Source of the DNA: Marsupella aquatica
Lineage: Eukaryota > Marchantiophyta
Direction of reading: 5' to 3'
Length of the DNA stretch: 64,000 nt
NCBI GenBank assembly: GCA_973895155.1
Contig: OZ316894.1
Coordinates: 12,586,001 to 12,650,000, forward strand
Below the pieces are notes generated by a model. The model did not search any database, was not told where the DNA came from, and was given only the letters and a program-made list of their open reading frames with translations. The translations under genes were made by a program, and so were the position numbers. This document shows positions 50,368-61,842 of this stretch, one piece after another (positions within the stretch are counted from its first letter, which is position 1; every line of letters begins with the position of its first letter).

Positions 50368-53280
50368 GGGCCCTAGTGTCTTGGACAGGCACCTTTGTTT
50401 AGATGCTGAAACTATGACACCAAAACAGTTGTCAGCTAAACTATTGCAATGGACACCATCGCGACAGTAACAGGCCTGAAGTAAATTTGTGGGCAAGAAA
50501 GTCAGTGATTTCATGCACATGCTCCCATAGAAGCCAAGAGAAGAAGCTGGATGCAATATCTAAGAATCTGAGCTTGAACTGGAAATGAAGACACTAATGG
50601 AGCATCAAAAACCAAGTCCTCCTCCTGAGCTGGCACACAGCATTCCTCAAGCTCCAAGCAATTGAAAAGCACATCATTTTGCTCCCTCCACTACAACAGA
50701 TGGAAAGCCTTTAGGTGAGCAGGAGAACCTGGAGATCGGGCCTTGAGGCTGAAGTAACAGATCCGCTTAGTGCAGTCAAATTTTGAGAAGAATTTTGAAA
50801 TCGGAAACATAACCTTGGTTGCAATTCATTGGAGGTCAAAGGTCCACAAACTCATTTACAATACGTTAGTTCAAGAGACAATTTACTAGCCTCAGTACCC
50901 AAGCTTTGCTCATGCCAGCCATTGCCTTCCCCACCTGTTGTGCCTCACCCCAAAACTTGCCACCACCGTGAGTCATGGTCCAGAGGGTTTCACTCGGACC
51001 ACACTTTACATGGTAGGTTTTGATCACGAATTATTAGTTAGATTCAACAAAATTATGCAATCTATGACAGGTTGTCTAGAGTCTCCCAATCTTCCAAAGT
51101 TGCCAGGGGAACCTCCATTTTCACTGAGTATTGCAGCTGCTAAAGTGGTGGGCATGGATTGACAATCCTAATTGAGTGAGAGAAGTGAAGTCAAGTGGTG
51201 GAACCTCAAATCGGGTCTCAAATCTTGAAATGACAGGCCTGGGGAAGACCGTAGTCAAGAATACTATAGGAGAGAATATACTGCATACGACCAAAGGTAA
51301 CCCTCTTTATTCAAAGACCAAGTAGGCTGACGTATAGATTTGAAAATAGTTTTCCACTGTTTGAAATAGCATGGTTGTGGCTTATCCACTTGCGTAGCTG
51401 TCATTAATAAACTGGCTTCCACCACTAAAAACAAGGGAGAGTAGGTTCCATTGGAGATTTTTTTAATTCATTTTCAACGGGAGAAGTCAAGGCCAATGCT
51501 TTCTAACACTTGGAAAGGTACAGATAGAGACCAAGGCAAAGTCTATCCTGTTGAAAGAAATAAAAATGCACCTGAAGCAAATATCCTGAACTGTAGCAAG
51601 GAAGAAAAATCAGAATGAATTGGTACAAGAAACCAAACTTACATTAAGAAAATTAGTTCGAAGACTCCTTGGTTATTTAAGTTTGATGTTATTCAACAAC
51701 TAAGTTAGAGCACATGAAGAGTTGAGTATTGGAATAGCTTTGAAGATGGAGATGAGGGGAAAAAAAGAGTAGATTTTTCATGGTAGTAGTCCATGCACAA
51801 CGTTCCCTTGGAACTCCTATATTCATAGAGGCCATGCAAAATGTGTTATAGAAGCCGAAGGAATTCTTACATTCCTTTGGTATTATTTTATACATAGTAG
51901 TTGAAGGGTTTCTTATGTTCTTTGACATTCTTTTGCCCATAGTAGCCGAATGGGTTAGTATTTGAAGAGTTTCTTTCTACCGATGGTTATTCCATAAATT
52001 GCTAATGAAATAGAAAACTCATACAATCTACTGAAAAATACTGATATATCAATCACAATCCATCCAAACATTATTTTCTTTTCACCCCTTTCTTTGTTTA
52101 TTTGAAAAGTTACTTTTCAGTTTTCCATTGGTTACAGTTACAAGGTCTAACTATTTTTTGCACTTGTCTCAAACATACATAGTCTTGTTTGGTACTTTTT
52201 GTATAACAAACTCTTCTTGTTGTGACCAATAGTGTTGATGTGGCAGCACATGCTTCCAGGGATAATGGAAGGAGCTTCCCATGGGGGTTGGTAAAAGTGT
52301 GCCTCGCATAGCCTCTGAAAATCACAAGCTGTCATCCTACACTAATGATAAGTAACTTCAATGCATTCAACATGTTTTATATTGGAACAATAGGGTGTCT
52401 CAATGCTTCATTGGTAAGGGTGATGGCTGGCCACAAAGAAATGGCTATAACATTTCGCAGAAGGGTTGGATAAAAGTTAAGTTCAGTGTTTCCTTACTAT
52501 CCTCTACATTGACTTAGTCATAGCCTATGATCATGCATCATTTACAGAAAAGAATTATGGACTATGAATTTGGGAGTCCATTAATTTGGGGTCCATTACT
52601 TCTTCTGTCTGTAATCTTAACCTAGTACTGTGGTTAAGGTACATCATGTAAGTTTGGAGGTTTGAGATCCCCTGATCAGGGAACTGTGAAGACCTGGCTT
52701 GATGGAATGTTTTTTTAATAGAGAACAAGCACTGAAATCTGTGCTGACCCACAAAATGGAGCTTCTACTTACCCAGCCTCCCATGCCCATCTCCTACTCA
52801 CAAAAATTTAAATATCGCAAATTTCTGTTAATTCTGAAACTATTGTTGATAGTATCACTCCCATGGAGTAGGTCATGAACAAGTGGACTTTGATCCCTGA
52901 GTACACAACAGTACAGCGCAATGCACAGTGCCTTGCATAGCAGTGTCGATAGAAAGTGACATTGAGTGGAAGTGTTATCAATCATAAGTGAGATGGCCAG
53001 ACATTGGGACACTCCAGGGAGTTGGCTTGGCAAGGCAAAAGGAATTCAAGGAGTACGTGTGCAAGTTGTGAGGAGAGTAAATGATGAACTTGGAAAAAGT
53101 ATATAGTGCCTATCTCAGGTACCTTTCAATATAAAGGAAAATGTCACCATAATCTAACCTCCAGGGAGGCTAAAGACAATTTTTAAAAAGACATCAAGAA
53201 ATAAATAACAGAATACCATATTATAATATTTTAGATAGATATATAAATTTTCCTAACACCTAGGTTCATGAGCTTCCCGG

Positions 53281-53670
53281 GAGGGTTCAGGCTAGAACCC
53301 TTCCCAGACCTCCTTTCTAGGATATAACTATTGTACAAAAAAGTTTACTTGTAGGCAATAGATAATGGGAATAACAAGTACCTTTGGAAAAAGGTTGCAC
53401 ACAGGGAACTGGTCACACACAGATTCACAGATTGCCTGCATTCCATACAGAAATTACAAATTATGTGACTTTTAGGTGGAGTGGGTCCCAACTTGTCTCC
53501 TGGCAAATCATTCTAGCACCTTTGGGTGAAGTTCCTTGTTATTAAGGGCCATAAAGTGATTAGCTTTGGTAAAAAACGAGTAAAAAGCTTCCCCGAAGGT
53601 CTTGTAAAGCCGCCCTTACCGCAGTCCAGTGTGCTTGAGGACTGGCGCCGCAGCATGGAAAGGATTTGCT
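53281..53670 (+). repeat. Dispersed direct repeat, copy 1
   Basis: Matches 60537-61472 in the same orientation, except for a block of about 545 bp present only in the second copy. Shared text includes GGGTTCA(G/A)GCTAGAACCC, AATAGAT(A/T)ATGGGAATAACA, CATTACAAATTATGTGACTT-like sequence, CCCCGAAGGTCTTGTAAAGC and ACTGGCGCCGCAGCA. It ends about 20 bp before arm B begins. No coding capacity; an unclassified interspersed repeat is most likely. Confidence 0.88.
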
Positions 53671-53727
53671 CCTGCACACCTAAATAATGAAGGGTTGTAC
53701 CAGAACCCGTCGGTCATAATCAGCCGA

Positions 53728-53762
53728 CCGTTCGAACGGGTTTGTAGCTTCCGCTAGCCGTT
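53728..53762 (+). promoter_or_regulatory. Candidate MSA cluster upstream of cyclin B copy B
   Basis: The palindrome CCGTTCGAACGG (53728-53739) and a further CCGTT (53758-53762) are retained from the common ancestor of the two arms, with the same spacing as in arm A. They lie about 500-535 bp upstream of the ATG at 54264. AACGG is the MYB3R-binding core of plant G2/M promoters; use here is inferred. Confidence 0.6.
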
Positions 53763-54263
53763 CGAGACACACGAAGCCGAGGCAGTGGGGAACTTCTTAC
53801 ATTAGTCCCTGCCCGCAGAGCAGGCAAACTCCGCTCCAGGTCAGAGGGAGATTTTGGTGAATGATCTCAGTCGACCACAATCAAGTATCACGATCCTATC
53901 AACGCGAGTAGAGTACAGTCGGGATCGGTTCAGTGTGGAGTATTCGGGGCCAGGAAGAAGGTACACACATATGCAGGATTGGGATCATTGTAGAAAGGCG
54001 AATTAGAGAGAATTGTAGCGTAGAATGTGAGATATCAGTCGATCCCAAGTGAGTCCTGTCACTGCGACTACGATTGCTGTCTTCGTGTGGGAAATCTGTG
54101 GCCCAGGAACTTCACATGAAGGATTCTGAAATAGTTTAGAGCGGCGAATTAGAGAGAATTGTAGTGAGAGGAGGCGCACTCGAGCGTTCCTCGCAGCCCA
54201 GGAATAATAGGAGTGGACAAGGAAAGAGGGCGCTGCAAGCGTGCTCGGGAGGAGTCAAGCACA

Positions 54264-56403
54264 ATGGCAGGAACGAGAGTGGAAAGGCCACCTGTGGCCC
54301 GCGACAATGTTGCAGCGAGAGCTCCGCCCGCCGCGAACACCAGGCGAGCTCTTGGTGACATTGGAAATCTTGTGGGTGCAATGGCAGTGAGATGCCACGT
54401 GAGTAAAGATGGCGCGATCAACCCCAAGCAAGATATTGTGACGACCTGGGGAGCTAAGCAGCGACGAACTGTGGTGTGTGGATCAGATGGGAAGGTTGAA
54501 GCGAAGACGGAAGCTGTCTCGGAGGAGAACAATGCTAATGACAAGAGTAGCAGCACAGAATGTGAAGCCGCAATTCCCCTCCCAGTTCCCGCTGGACATC
54601 CACCTCGTCTGAAACCACTCACTCGCAGTACCCGTAATGCTGCAGCGAAGAAAGTGCCCACTTTAACAGCGACGCTCACTGCCCGTAGTGAAGCCATTAT
54701 CAGACATGACATCGAGATGATGGACGCAGAGGAGCATGTGCACAATATCGATGAGGGAGATGCCAACAATCAGCTCTGCGTGGTCGACTACGTGGAGGAC
54801 ATATACAGCTTCTATCGCAAGACAGAGGTATGGTGCCAGCACTTTCTAGCCTCTACATGAAAAGTGCGAAATTGAATAATTTTGAGTGCTGCCGCATTTG
54901 AGCAAAGCTCTTAACCAGTTGAAACTTGATACGCAGGTCCAAAGCTGCGTAGCTCCTGACTACATGTGTCGCCAAGGTGACATCAACGACAAAATGCGAG
55001 CGATCTTGATCGATTGGCTTATCGAGGTAGGATTCCAAAGTTTTCCCATGATTCGTAAACTTTTAGGATTCATGGCTCCAACTTACTCTCTGCGATATTC
55101 TTCGTTCAGACTCCACATCAGAAGACTGTCTGGGCTCACAGTCCCCAGCGACTGAATTTTCGAGCACTCATAATTTAGCCTTAGCCTTAACCATGCCAGC
55201 GAGACACTCACGCTCTTTTCCCTTTTTCTCTGCTGGCAGGTGCATCTCAAATTCGGGCTCATGCCAGAGACTCTGTTTTTGACAACTAATCTGCTAGACC
55301 GGTACTTGTCTCTTGAGAGCGTCTCAAGAAAAACTCTTCAACTAGTTGGGGTTACGGCTATGCTTCTTGCGGCAAAGTACGAGGAAATTATCGCTCCAGA
55401 GGTAATGATTCATATTCACAATGTTACTTGACCAGCTCAATCTTTGCCAAAATCATATACACGGCGCTTTTTGCTGCCAGGCTGCATTCTGACGTAGATG
55501 ATCACCTCTGAATATATGCCTGCAGGTCGAAGCGATCGTGTTTATCTCCGACGATGCCTACACCAGACAACAAGTACTGGCAATGGTGAGCACCTCTGAC
55601 AACCGTAATTGCTCTGTTTCCCTATAGCAGTGCGTGATTGATTCAGTCTGGGATCGCCCTGTTACTGCAGAGGTTGATACCCACCTTAAGTCCAGTCCTC
55701 CTGAATCTTGTCACTCGCTATGATTTTCAGGAGAAGGCGATGCTCAACACGCTGCGTTTCAACCTCACTGTCCCTACTCCCTACGTATTTATGGTTCGGT
55801 GTCTGAAGGCCGCATCGTCTGACAAGCAGACAGAAACATTGGCATTCTTCTTTGTAGAGCTGTGCTTGACAGAGTATGTTGCGGTCAGATACTCCCCGTC
55901 TCTACTAGCAGCATCAGCTGTGTTCACAGCACATCACACTCTACAAAAATCGCCATGCTGGACACCTACGTTGTCCCGCCATTCCGGATACGATGAGTCG
56001 GAGCTCAGGTTAGCAACTGCCTACGCCTCTTCTTCCGTGCCAATCTTGCTGCATTCTGCTCAGGTCAGGACCTACCGTAGCATAGATCATGAGCTGCAAT
56101 ATGCGTTCCAGGGACTGCGCACGCTTGACGGTAGGTAAGCAATTGCCCTCGTATATAGTCTGCCATGCCAATCTTGCTGCAGATTCAGGTTAGGACCTAC
56201 GAGTGCTTATCGAACGTTTGAAGCTCATGAGCTGCAATTCGTGTCTCAGGGCCTGCGCACGCTTGATGGTAGGACTACACCAAAAATCGGCCGAGGCGAA
56301 GCTGATGGTGGTGCACAAGAAGTACTCCAGCTCCAAATTCCAATCGGTGGCGACCCTCACTCCAGCTAATTTAAGTTGCTTTGACTTGGGAAGTGAAGCG
56401 TAA
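54264..56403 (+). CDS. CYCB1: B-type mitotic cyclin, copy B, six exons
   Basis: Exons: 54264-54827, 54937-55026, 55240-55401, 55526-55585, 55731-56008, 56250-56403. They join in frame to 435 aa, with every exon the same length as in copy A. The ATG at 54264 is chosen for the destruction box at residues 27-35 and the match with copy A; no upstream in-frame ATG exists in this copy. Differences from copy A are Asn for His at 92, Cys for Tyr in KSP(C/Y)WTP, and three near the C terminus (Thr/Ser, Glu/Asp, Ala/Val). Cyclin-box motifs are unchanged. All six exons are open and all junctions are GT-AG, so both copies look functional. Intron 5 contains a decoy of the exon 6 acceptor at 56110-56134. 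Intron 4 is 145 bp and would break the frame if retained. Confidence 0.95.
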
Positions 56404-56752
56404 TCCAACACTTGCCAATTCGATTTAGGAAATTCAAGTAGCGGCACTGAACGTGCACAATGTTTATACTTTACGGCACTAGATGAACATTCATTGTCTG
56501 AGCAGTTTCAGCGATAATTAGGTAGGCCACAACATAGTTAAAAGCTCGAAGTTGCTGAGTTGGCAACCGTCCGCACCAAAAGCATTGTACGCTCTGTATT
56601 ACCAATTCATTGCGCAATTAAATCTTCCTCTATTGCCAAAGGCAGCGAGGACAACGGATAGACACAAACTGTCTCTATTCTTTTTGCAAGCACATTACTT
56701 TCGTTCGTCCCACATTCAGCGAATTCGAAAGCTTCGATATGGTTTGTCTAAA

Positions 56753-56799
56753 TAAAGTGGGAAGTCTAACTAAAGTGGGAAGTCTAACTAAAGTGGGAA
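56753..56799. repeat. 18-bp tandem units specific to arm B
   Basis: TAAAGTGGGAAGTCTAAC occurs at 56753-56770 and 56771-56788 and then partially. Arm A has one unit-like sequence at the matching place (CACTTTAGTAAGAC in the opposite orientation). The expansion is therefore later than the arm duplication. Confidence 0.9.
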
Positions 56800-57904
56800 C
56801 CTACATCCACGCTTGCTTGCACTTGGCAGCAGCCTGGGAACAACTAATGCAAATTGCCGACAGACGACATAGTAGCAATATCGTAAAAATTTACGTACAG
56901 TTACACTTATCGGACATTCCACGCTGCTTCTTGGTTGTACTTCCGCTCGGACATTAACGTGTCTCAGGGAATTTGTCAACGGTCACAATTCCGAAGGCGA
57001 CATAACGGTTGCATGCATGGGGGTGCGGGAGGCAACGTTCAAGACTGCCGACAAGAGCAGTCCTATCAACAGTCTACTGGCAATCTACTAACACGTTTCA
57101 GACATTGCTGCCACCAATTTTTCGAGTCAGGCTGAAAAGAAACACAACACCTCGCACGAAAAAGACAATATACTAGATTCCGTCAGACGTTCTCAACAAC
57201 GGATATGATAGAAGTCACTACAATTACCCATCAAATCCTGTGTGCAGAGTCCTTCTTTGCTGATCAAACATTGGTCACACGAGTTGCTACCAGTGGAGGG
57301 GTACCACCAATGTCTTGTCCATTGGGTCAGAACTCCGGGAAGCTTGGCTCGATCCCTTTCCACATTTTGAGATCCCAGCACAAATTTGCGTGTGGAGGCC
57401 ACAGTTACCATAGTGAGCTATGAAAGCTATGAAACTCAATACTTTTCTGTGCTTGTGGTTACCAATTCCCAGAATTCAGCTAGAAGCTGACCAGTGTCCT
57501 GCTCCTGCAACAGAATATGTACGAGCTGGTCATTCATTCCGGGATGATATTATCTTTGTGATCGTCCATCATAAACAAGTGTGGAGCTACAGTCGTCATC
57601 ATCTTAGGGAGGTTTCATCCCCCCTGGGCATTAATGACAGTAAACAAAGGATGCCTCACAGAGAATTGCTTGGAAGCCCTTCGGATTCCCAGAGCCTTGT
57701 TGATATCTTGCCCTTTGTGGTTTTTCTCTTAGTAATTTTCAGGGCATGCACGATCAAGAACCAAGATAGACTCATTATGAAGATTATTCTCTCCTTTTAC
57801 TACAATGAACAAAAATAAAAAATAATTGGGACCTTTAAGTGTCTTAAAACTCCCTCTCACCAAAAGTGAAGTCCTGATGGACCTCCATTGGAGCACATGT
57901 CCGA

Positions 57905-57949
57905 CTTATAACTTGATGATCTTAATAGTCATAATCATCAAGTTATAAG
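57905..57949. repeat. 16-bp-stem perfect hairpin, arm B only
   Basis: CTTATAACTTGATGAT (57905-57920) and ATCATCAAGTTATAAG (57934-57949) are perfect reverse complements with a 13-base loop. One mismatch further out the pairing continues with TCCG. Arm A has only one half at the matching position (near 9082-9099, ATATCAAGTTACAAGC). Confidence 0.92.
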
Positions 57950-58180
57950 CCGGAAAAAATACAGGCCCTAATGTTTCATATTAACACAATGGAAATTTTT
58001 TCTAATAGAATTTATCCCTTGGCATTCCATGATGAATAACCAACCAATATGGTTAAAACTTCAATATCACTTTGATAAAAAGTGTAGCTTATCTACTCCT
58101 GGCACACTCTCAAAACTAGAAAATATTTAAATTTATGAACATCTTGTTACAATTAAATTCAAATTTTGAGAAATGTGGTC

Positions 58181-60536
58181 CATGGGAGCAATAATTCATT
58201 GCATCCCTAACAAACTTTCCTTGCTAAGTAAAACACTTTTTCCTTTTCTCTTTTCCTCACATCATTAAGAAATTGTGTCTCACCTACCCTCTATATCAGG
58301 ATTCAGCACAGCTATTAATTGTGGGTCCTTGACACAGAATAGAACCAGGGTCTCTCAAGGTCACCTCCCCTTAGGGTGACTTGAGCTTTGGAAGCCAACC
58401 AGGTCCCCTTACTTCCACTCACTTTGCCAACATAGTGCTTTCCCCTGTCACATGCTCACTAGTCTGTGTAGCATGGGGTATATCATCAACATCTTCTTGA
58501 TGGCCAAGTGAATGTGGTTCTGAATATATGTCTGGGGACCTGCGGCCAACCCAGGACCAGCTTTGCTTTTTTATGTTTTGGTCCACAACCAAATGGTTTG
58601 ATTGGGGGCTATGTGGGGGCTTAAAAGGTCAATTGTATGTGCTCTCTTAGTACATGTAGACAGTGGAACATTGATCATAAGGAAGTCAATCTTGCGGTTC
58701 TCAAACAAAGTTTGAGATCAAAAATAATTTCCCAACTTAGTGTTTGGGTCAATATGATTTTCAAGGCATTGTATGCCATAATCCCCTCAAAACAAGAAGT
58801 TGAATTTTAGTGAGCGGCTATAACCCATTATGCATTGGTAAATGGACATTATTACATTAATAGGCTTAAGATGGTTGTACTTTTACCTATTTCACTAAAA
58901 GTAAACCCTATATCTTGAATGCCTGTTCTTTCAATAAATGCCCTCACACTTACAAAGAGTGAAATCACAAAGGACATTAAGAAAAGACTAATGTTAAATG
59001 GCACTACCCCCACTCCATTCCTCTCAAGGGTTGCTTGCTGGTCCATCTTGTGGCACTATGATAGTGATAGGGCCTGTCAACTGCATTTGGGACAATGGAG
59101 TACTACAGCAAAGCTGTAATATTGTACTGTTTTCTTATTGTTGGTCTTAGTGCTCATCTCTAGCTTATGGGGTCTGACTTCCGACCAACTTCTCGGATAA
59201 TGCCTTAGCTTCCTTCGCTAGAGAATAGTCGTGAGACGTATCTACCATTTGTAATGCCCTAAGAGACATCCACAACAAATGTTGGGATCCCAGTCGGGAT
59301 GTCATATTATGGCTGAGTGAACATGGGAAGGACTTAGCCATGGCCTGGACTCAAGAGTTGCAGCACATGTGGACTAAGGCTCCGGGCTTGGACTTGGGAG
59401 CAAAAGCGCTTCTGGACTGATCTGCCGCGGCAAAGACAATAACCTACAGTGCAAGCTGCACCTGGACCCAAACATTGCCACGCCTGGACTTGCCTTCTAG
59501 CCCCGCTTGAGTAACGGTCACAAAGCACGCCTAGACTGGCCACTAGACCCCAGCACTAATGTGGGCATACCATTTGGCCCCAAATTCCATTCAAGGACTC
59601 AACCTTGTTGTGATCAAGGTTCAAATACCTACTAAGTGCACATAAGAGAGCAGGTTGAACTGACCTTTGTCTTACCCTCCGATTGGGGCCAAGGCTAATA
59701 GATCAAAGTTGGTACGGGGGTGGCAGGAGAGTATTGCAAGGGATGTACCCTAGGTGGCCATCAAAGAGCTTGCAATCAAGTTGACCATCCCCTTCTACCC
59801 AAGCTAGTGAGCCATACACTTATTGGAAAGCATTAAGTTGGCAATCCAAGTGGAAGTATGGGGAGGTTGGTTGCCTTCCCAAGCTCAAGTAAGCCTAAGG
59901 GGTGGTAACCTTGAGGGGCGCTAGTTCGGCTATGCACCAAGGACCTGTAGTCTATAGCTAAGCCTTCGCATCCATAAGGTCCATGGAAGATCAACTTTGT
60001 GCTACTGGATGCGTTGTGAAGCTTGAGACCTAGGATGTAAGCCAAAGGTTTCCCTTGGGAAGGGAAGGGGACAGTGCCAAACACTTCAGGTGGCTTTACA
60101 AGAGGTCAGGGCACATGGCTTTTTCCTGGTCTCCAACACATGATCTTCGGTTGGGGAGAAGAAACTATTGTTCACTTTACAAAACCTCAGGGTCAGTTTC
60201 TTTCTAAACCTTTGCCAATCCTATATGTAATGGGATGGGGCTCAAATTTTGCTTATGTGGAGCACATTTTTGTCTCAAATTTTAGACCACCGCTCTTGGA
60301 GGTAGAGTCCATTCCTATTCTGGGTTTTCACATTAAAAGCGTGTCCACATGGCCTTCAACAGATCTTCTCTTGTGAGAACAAGAAAGCCCTAGCCAATGT
60401 ATAGGGATAACAGAGGTCTGGTCTAGGGTTATCACCTGCAACCCTCTGACTAGAAAATGAGAAAAAGCTGACTAACTGCAGCTGGGAAGCTTTCCTAAGT
60501 TTCTTTTTTAGTTTTTTTTTTTTTTTGGGGGGGGAA
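58181..60536. other. Intergenic, no gene recognised; possible old retroelement pieces
   Basis: The region 59.2-60.1 kb is richer in G+C than its surroundings and contains TGTTGGGATCCCAGTCGG, but no coding domain. GGTGGCTTTACAAG at 60089-60102 is the inverse of the CTTGTAAAGCCACC at 61401-61414. This suggests inverted ends of a mobile element spanning the second direct repeat. Confidence 0.45.
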
Positions 60537-61472
60537 GGGGGTTCAAGCTAGAACCCTGCCAGGACCTTCTTTCTTGGACAGAATTAGTGTCCAAAAAAGG
60601 TTACTTCCAGGCCCGGTTTGTACTTGTCGGACAAATAGGGCCATTTCGGGCGACAAGTGACATGTCGCCCCGGTCGATCCCAGCCGGGTGACAGGGTCGG
60701 GCCGGGAGGGTGTGGAGCCGGGCCGGGAGAAAGGTCGGGAGTTTGGCCGGGTTGGGCCGGGGGAGGGGCCGGGGGGGATCCGGCTGGCCGGGAGTCGGTT
60801 GGGAGAGCCGGGCGGCGAGGGAGAGTTGTGCGGGGAGGGCCGGTCCGGGGGGGAGAGCCGGGCAGGCCGGGCCGGGAAAGAGCTGGGCCGGGAAGGGGAG
60901 GCCGGGCTGGGACTACGCAGCCGGGCCGGGAATAGGCTCACTTAACCGGGGGAGTCCGGGACCGGGCCGGGAGGGTTCGGGAAAGTCTGGGACCTGGCCG
61001 GGAGGGGTCGGGAGAGTTTGGGACTGGGCCGGGGATGGGTCGGGAATTTTTGGTCCTGGTCAGGGAATATAAGGGAATATTGGACAAATAGGCGATTTTT
61101 GGGTAGACAAGTTGTCATTTGTTGTATCGGACAAGTAGACATCTTGTCCTACAGTGGGCAATAGATTATGGGAATAACAGGTACCTCTGGAAATGGTTAC
61201 ACAAAGATTGTTTGCCTTCCATATAGACATTACAAATTATGTGACTTTAGGTGAATAGGTGGAGTTGGGTGGAGTGGGTCCCCAAGTTGTGGCCTAGCGA
61301 ATCATTCTAGCACCATTGGGTGAAGTTCCTTTTTACAAGACATTAAGGGCCGTAAAGTGGATTAGCTTTGGTAGAAAAACAGTCAAACTTCCCCGAAGGT
61401 CTTGTAAAGCCACCCTTACCGCACTCCAGTGTGCTTTTTAGGACTGGCGCCGCAGCACGGAAAGGATTTGCA
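60537..61472 (+). repeat. Dispersed direct repeat, copy 2, split by a G/C-rich insert
   Basis: Same repeat as 53281-53670. The left part (60537-60610) and right part (about 61155-61472) flank an insert absent from copy 1. The right end includes CCCCGAAGGTCTTGTAAAGC and ACTGGCGCCGCAGCA, then diverges at 61472, as copy 1 does at 53670. Confidence 0.88.
60611..61154. mobile_element. G/C-rich insert with 31-bp GGCCGGG tandem units, candidate transposable element
   Basis: Defined by comparison with the uninterrupted copy at 53.35 kb. Its ends carry related text: GGACAAATAGGGCCATTT near 60630 and GGACAAATAGGCGATTTT near 61083 in the same orientation. TACTTGTCGGA near 60621 is also roughly inverted at TCGGACAAGTA near 61128. 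The middle consists of degenerate GGCCGGG repeats, with three clean units of about 31 bp at 60960-60990, 60991-61021 and 61022-61052. Long open frames on both strands reflect the stop-poor composition and are not called as genes. Confidence 0.55.
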
Positions 61473-61822
61473 GCTGCATATCATGACGTCGCAATGTCTG
61501 ACTGGCGACCAGTCCACGAAGTTTTTGGCTTTGACTCGTGCCTTCTGGAAATCTCCGAAGTATTCCCTCCTCCCGTTCAGGTTTTGAATTCCTATCAGCA
61601 GCGACGCTACAGCAAGAGTGAACTGGTGCAACATCCCAACATCACGGTGGTCTCTCTCTCTGCGCCCTCCCGTTCGGGTTTTGGATTTGCATTCCTGCCT
61701 CTCGTCGAGCCCTTTCAGATCTACCCCGCATTTCTCGATCGAGGCGCTTACGCACATTTTCGCGCGGATGATGAAGTGTACAGAAGTTCTGCTTCGGGGA
61801 CGTGATTCTTCGACAAGGTCAT

Positions 61823-61842
61823 AGCAGCAGCAGCAGCAGCAG
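61823..61842 (+). repeat. AGC trinucleotide microsatellite
   Basis: Six to seven AGC units lie about 210 bp upstream of the dynein light chain ATG, possibly in its 5' leader. Confidence 0.9.

Larger units (their letters stand above)
47904..53280. other. Intergenic, no gene recognised; several local repeats
   Basis: The first few hundred bases probably hold the CAT9 3' UTR. The rest is moderately AT-rich with short frames only. Two tandem repeats at 49664-49830 and 50083-50367 are listed separately. The stretch 51.3-53.2 kb shows no recognisable coding sequence. Confidence 0.5.
53690..58180 (+). repeat. Right arm (B) of the large inverted duplication carrying cyclin B
   Basis: Inverted counterpart of 7945-13160. 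Homology begins at TTGTACCAGAACCCGTCGG and runs through the promoter, cyclin exons and introns and the 3' flank. It ends beyond 58130 (TAAATTTATGAACATCTTG). Arm B lacks the 0.85 kb insertion of arm A but has its own changes: an 18-bp tandem expansion near 56753 and a long hairpin near 57905. It lies just inside a direct repeat pair. Confidence 0.93.

Noticed and set aside
60543-61072. Long Gly/Arg- or Pro/Ser-rich frames on both strands at 60.5-61.1 kb
   Set aside because: All frames of the GGCCGGG repeat lack stops; composition only.
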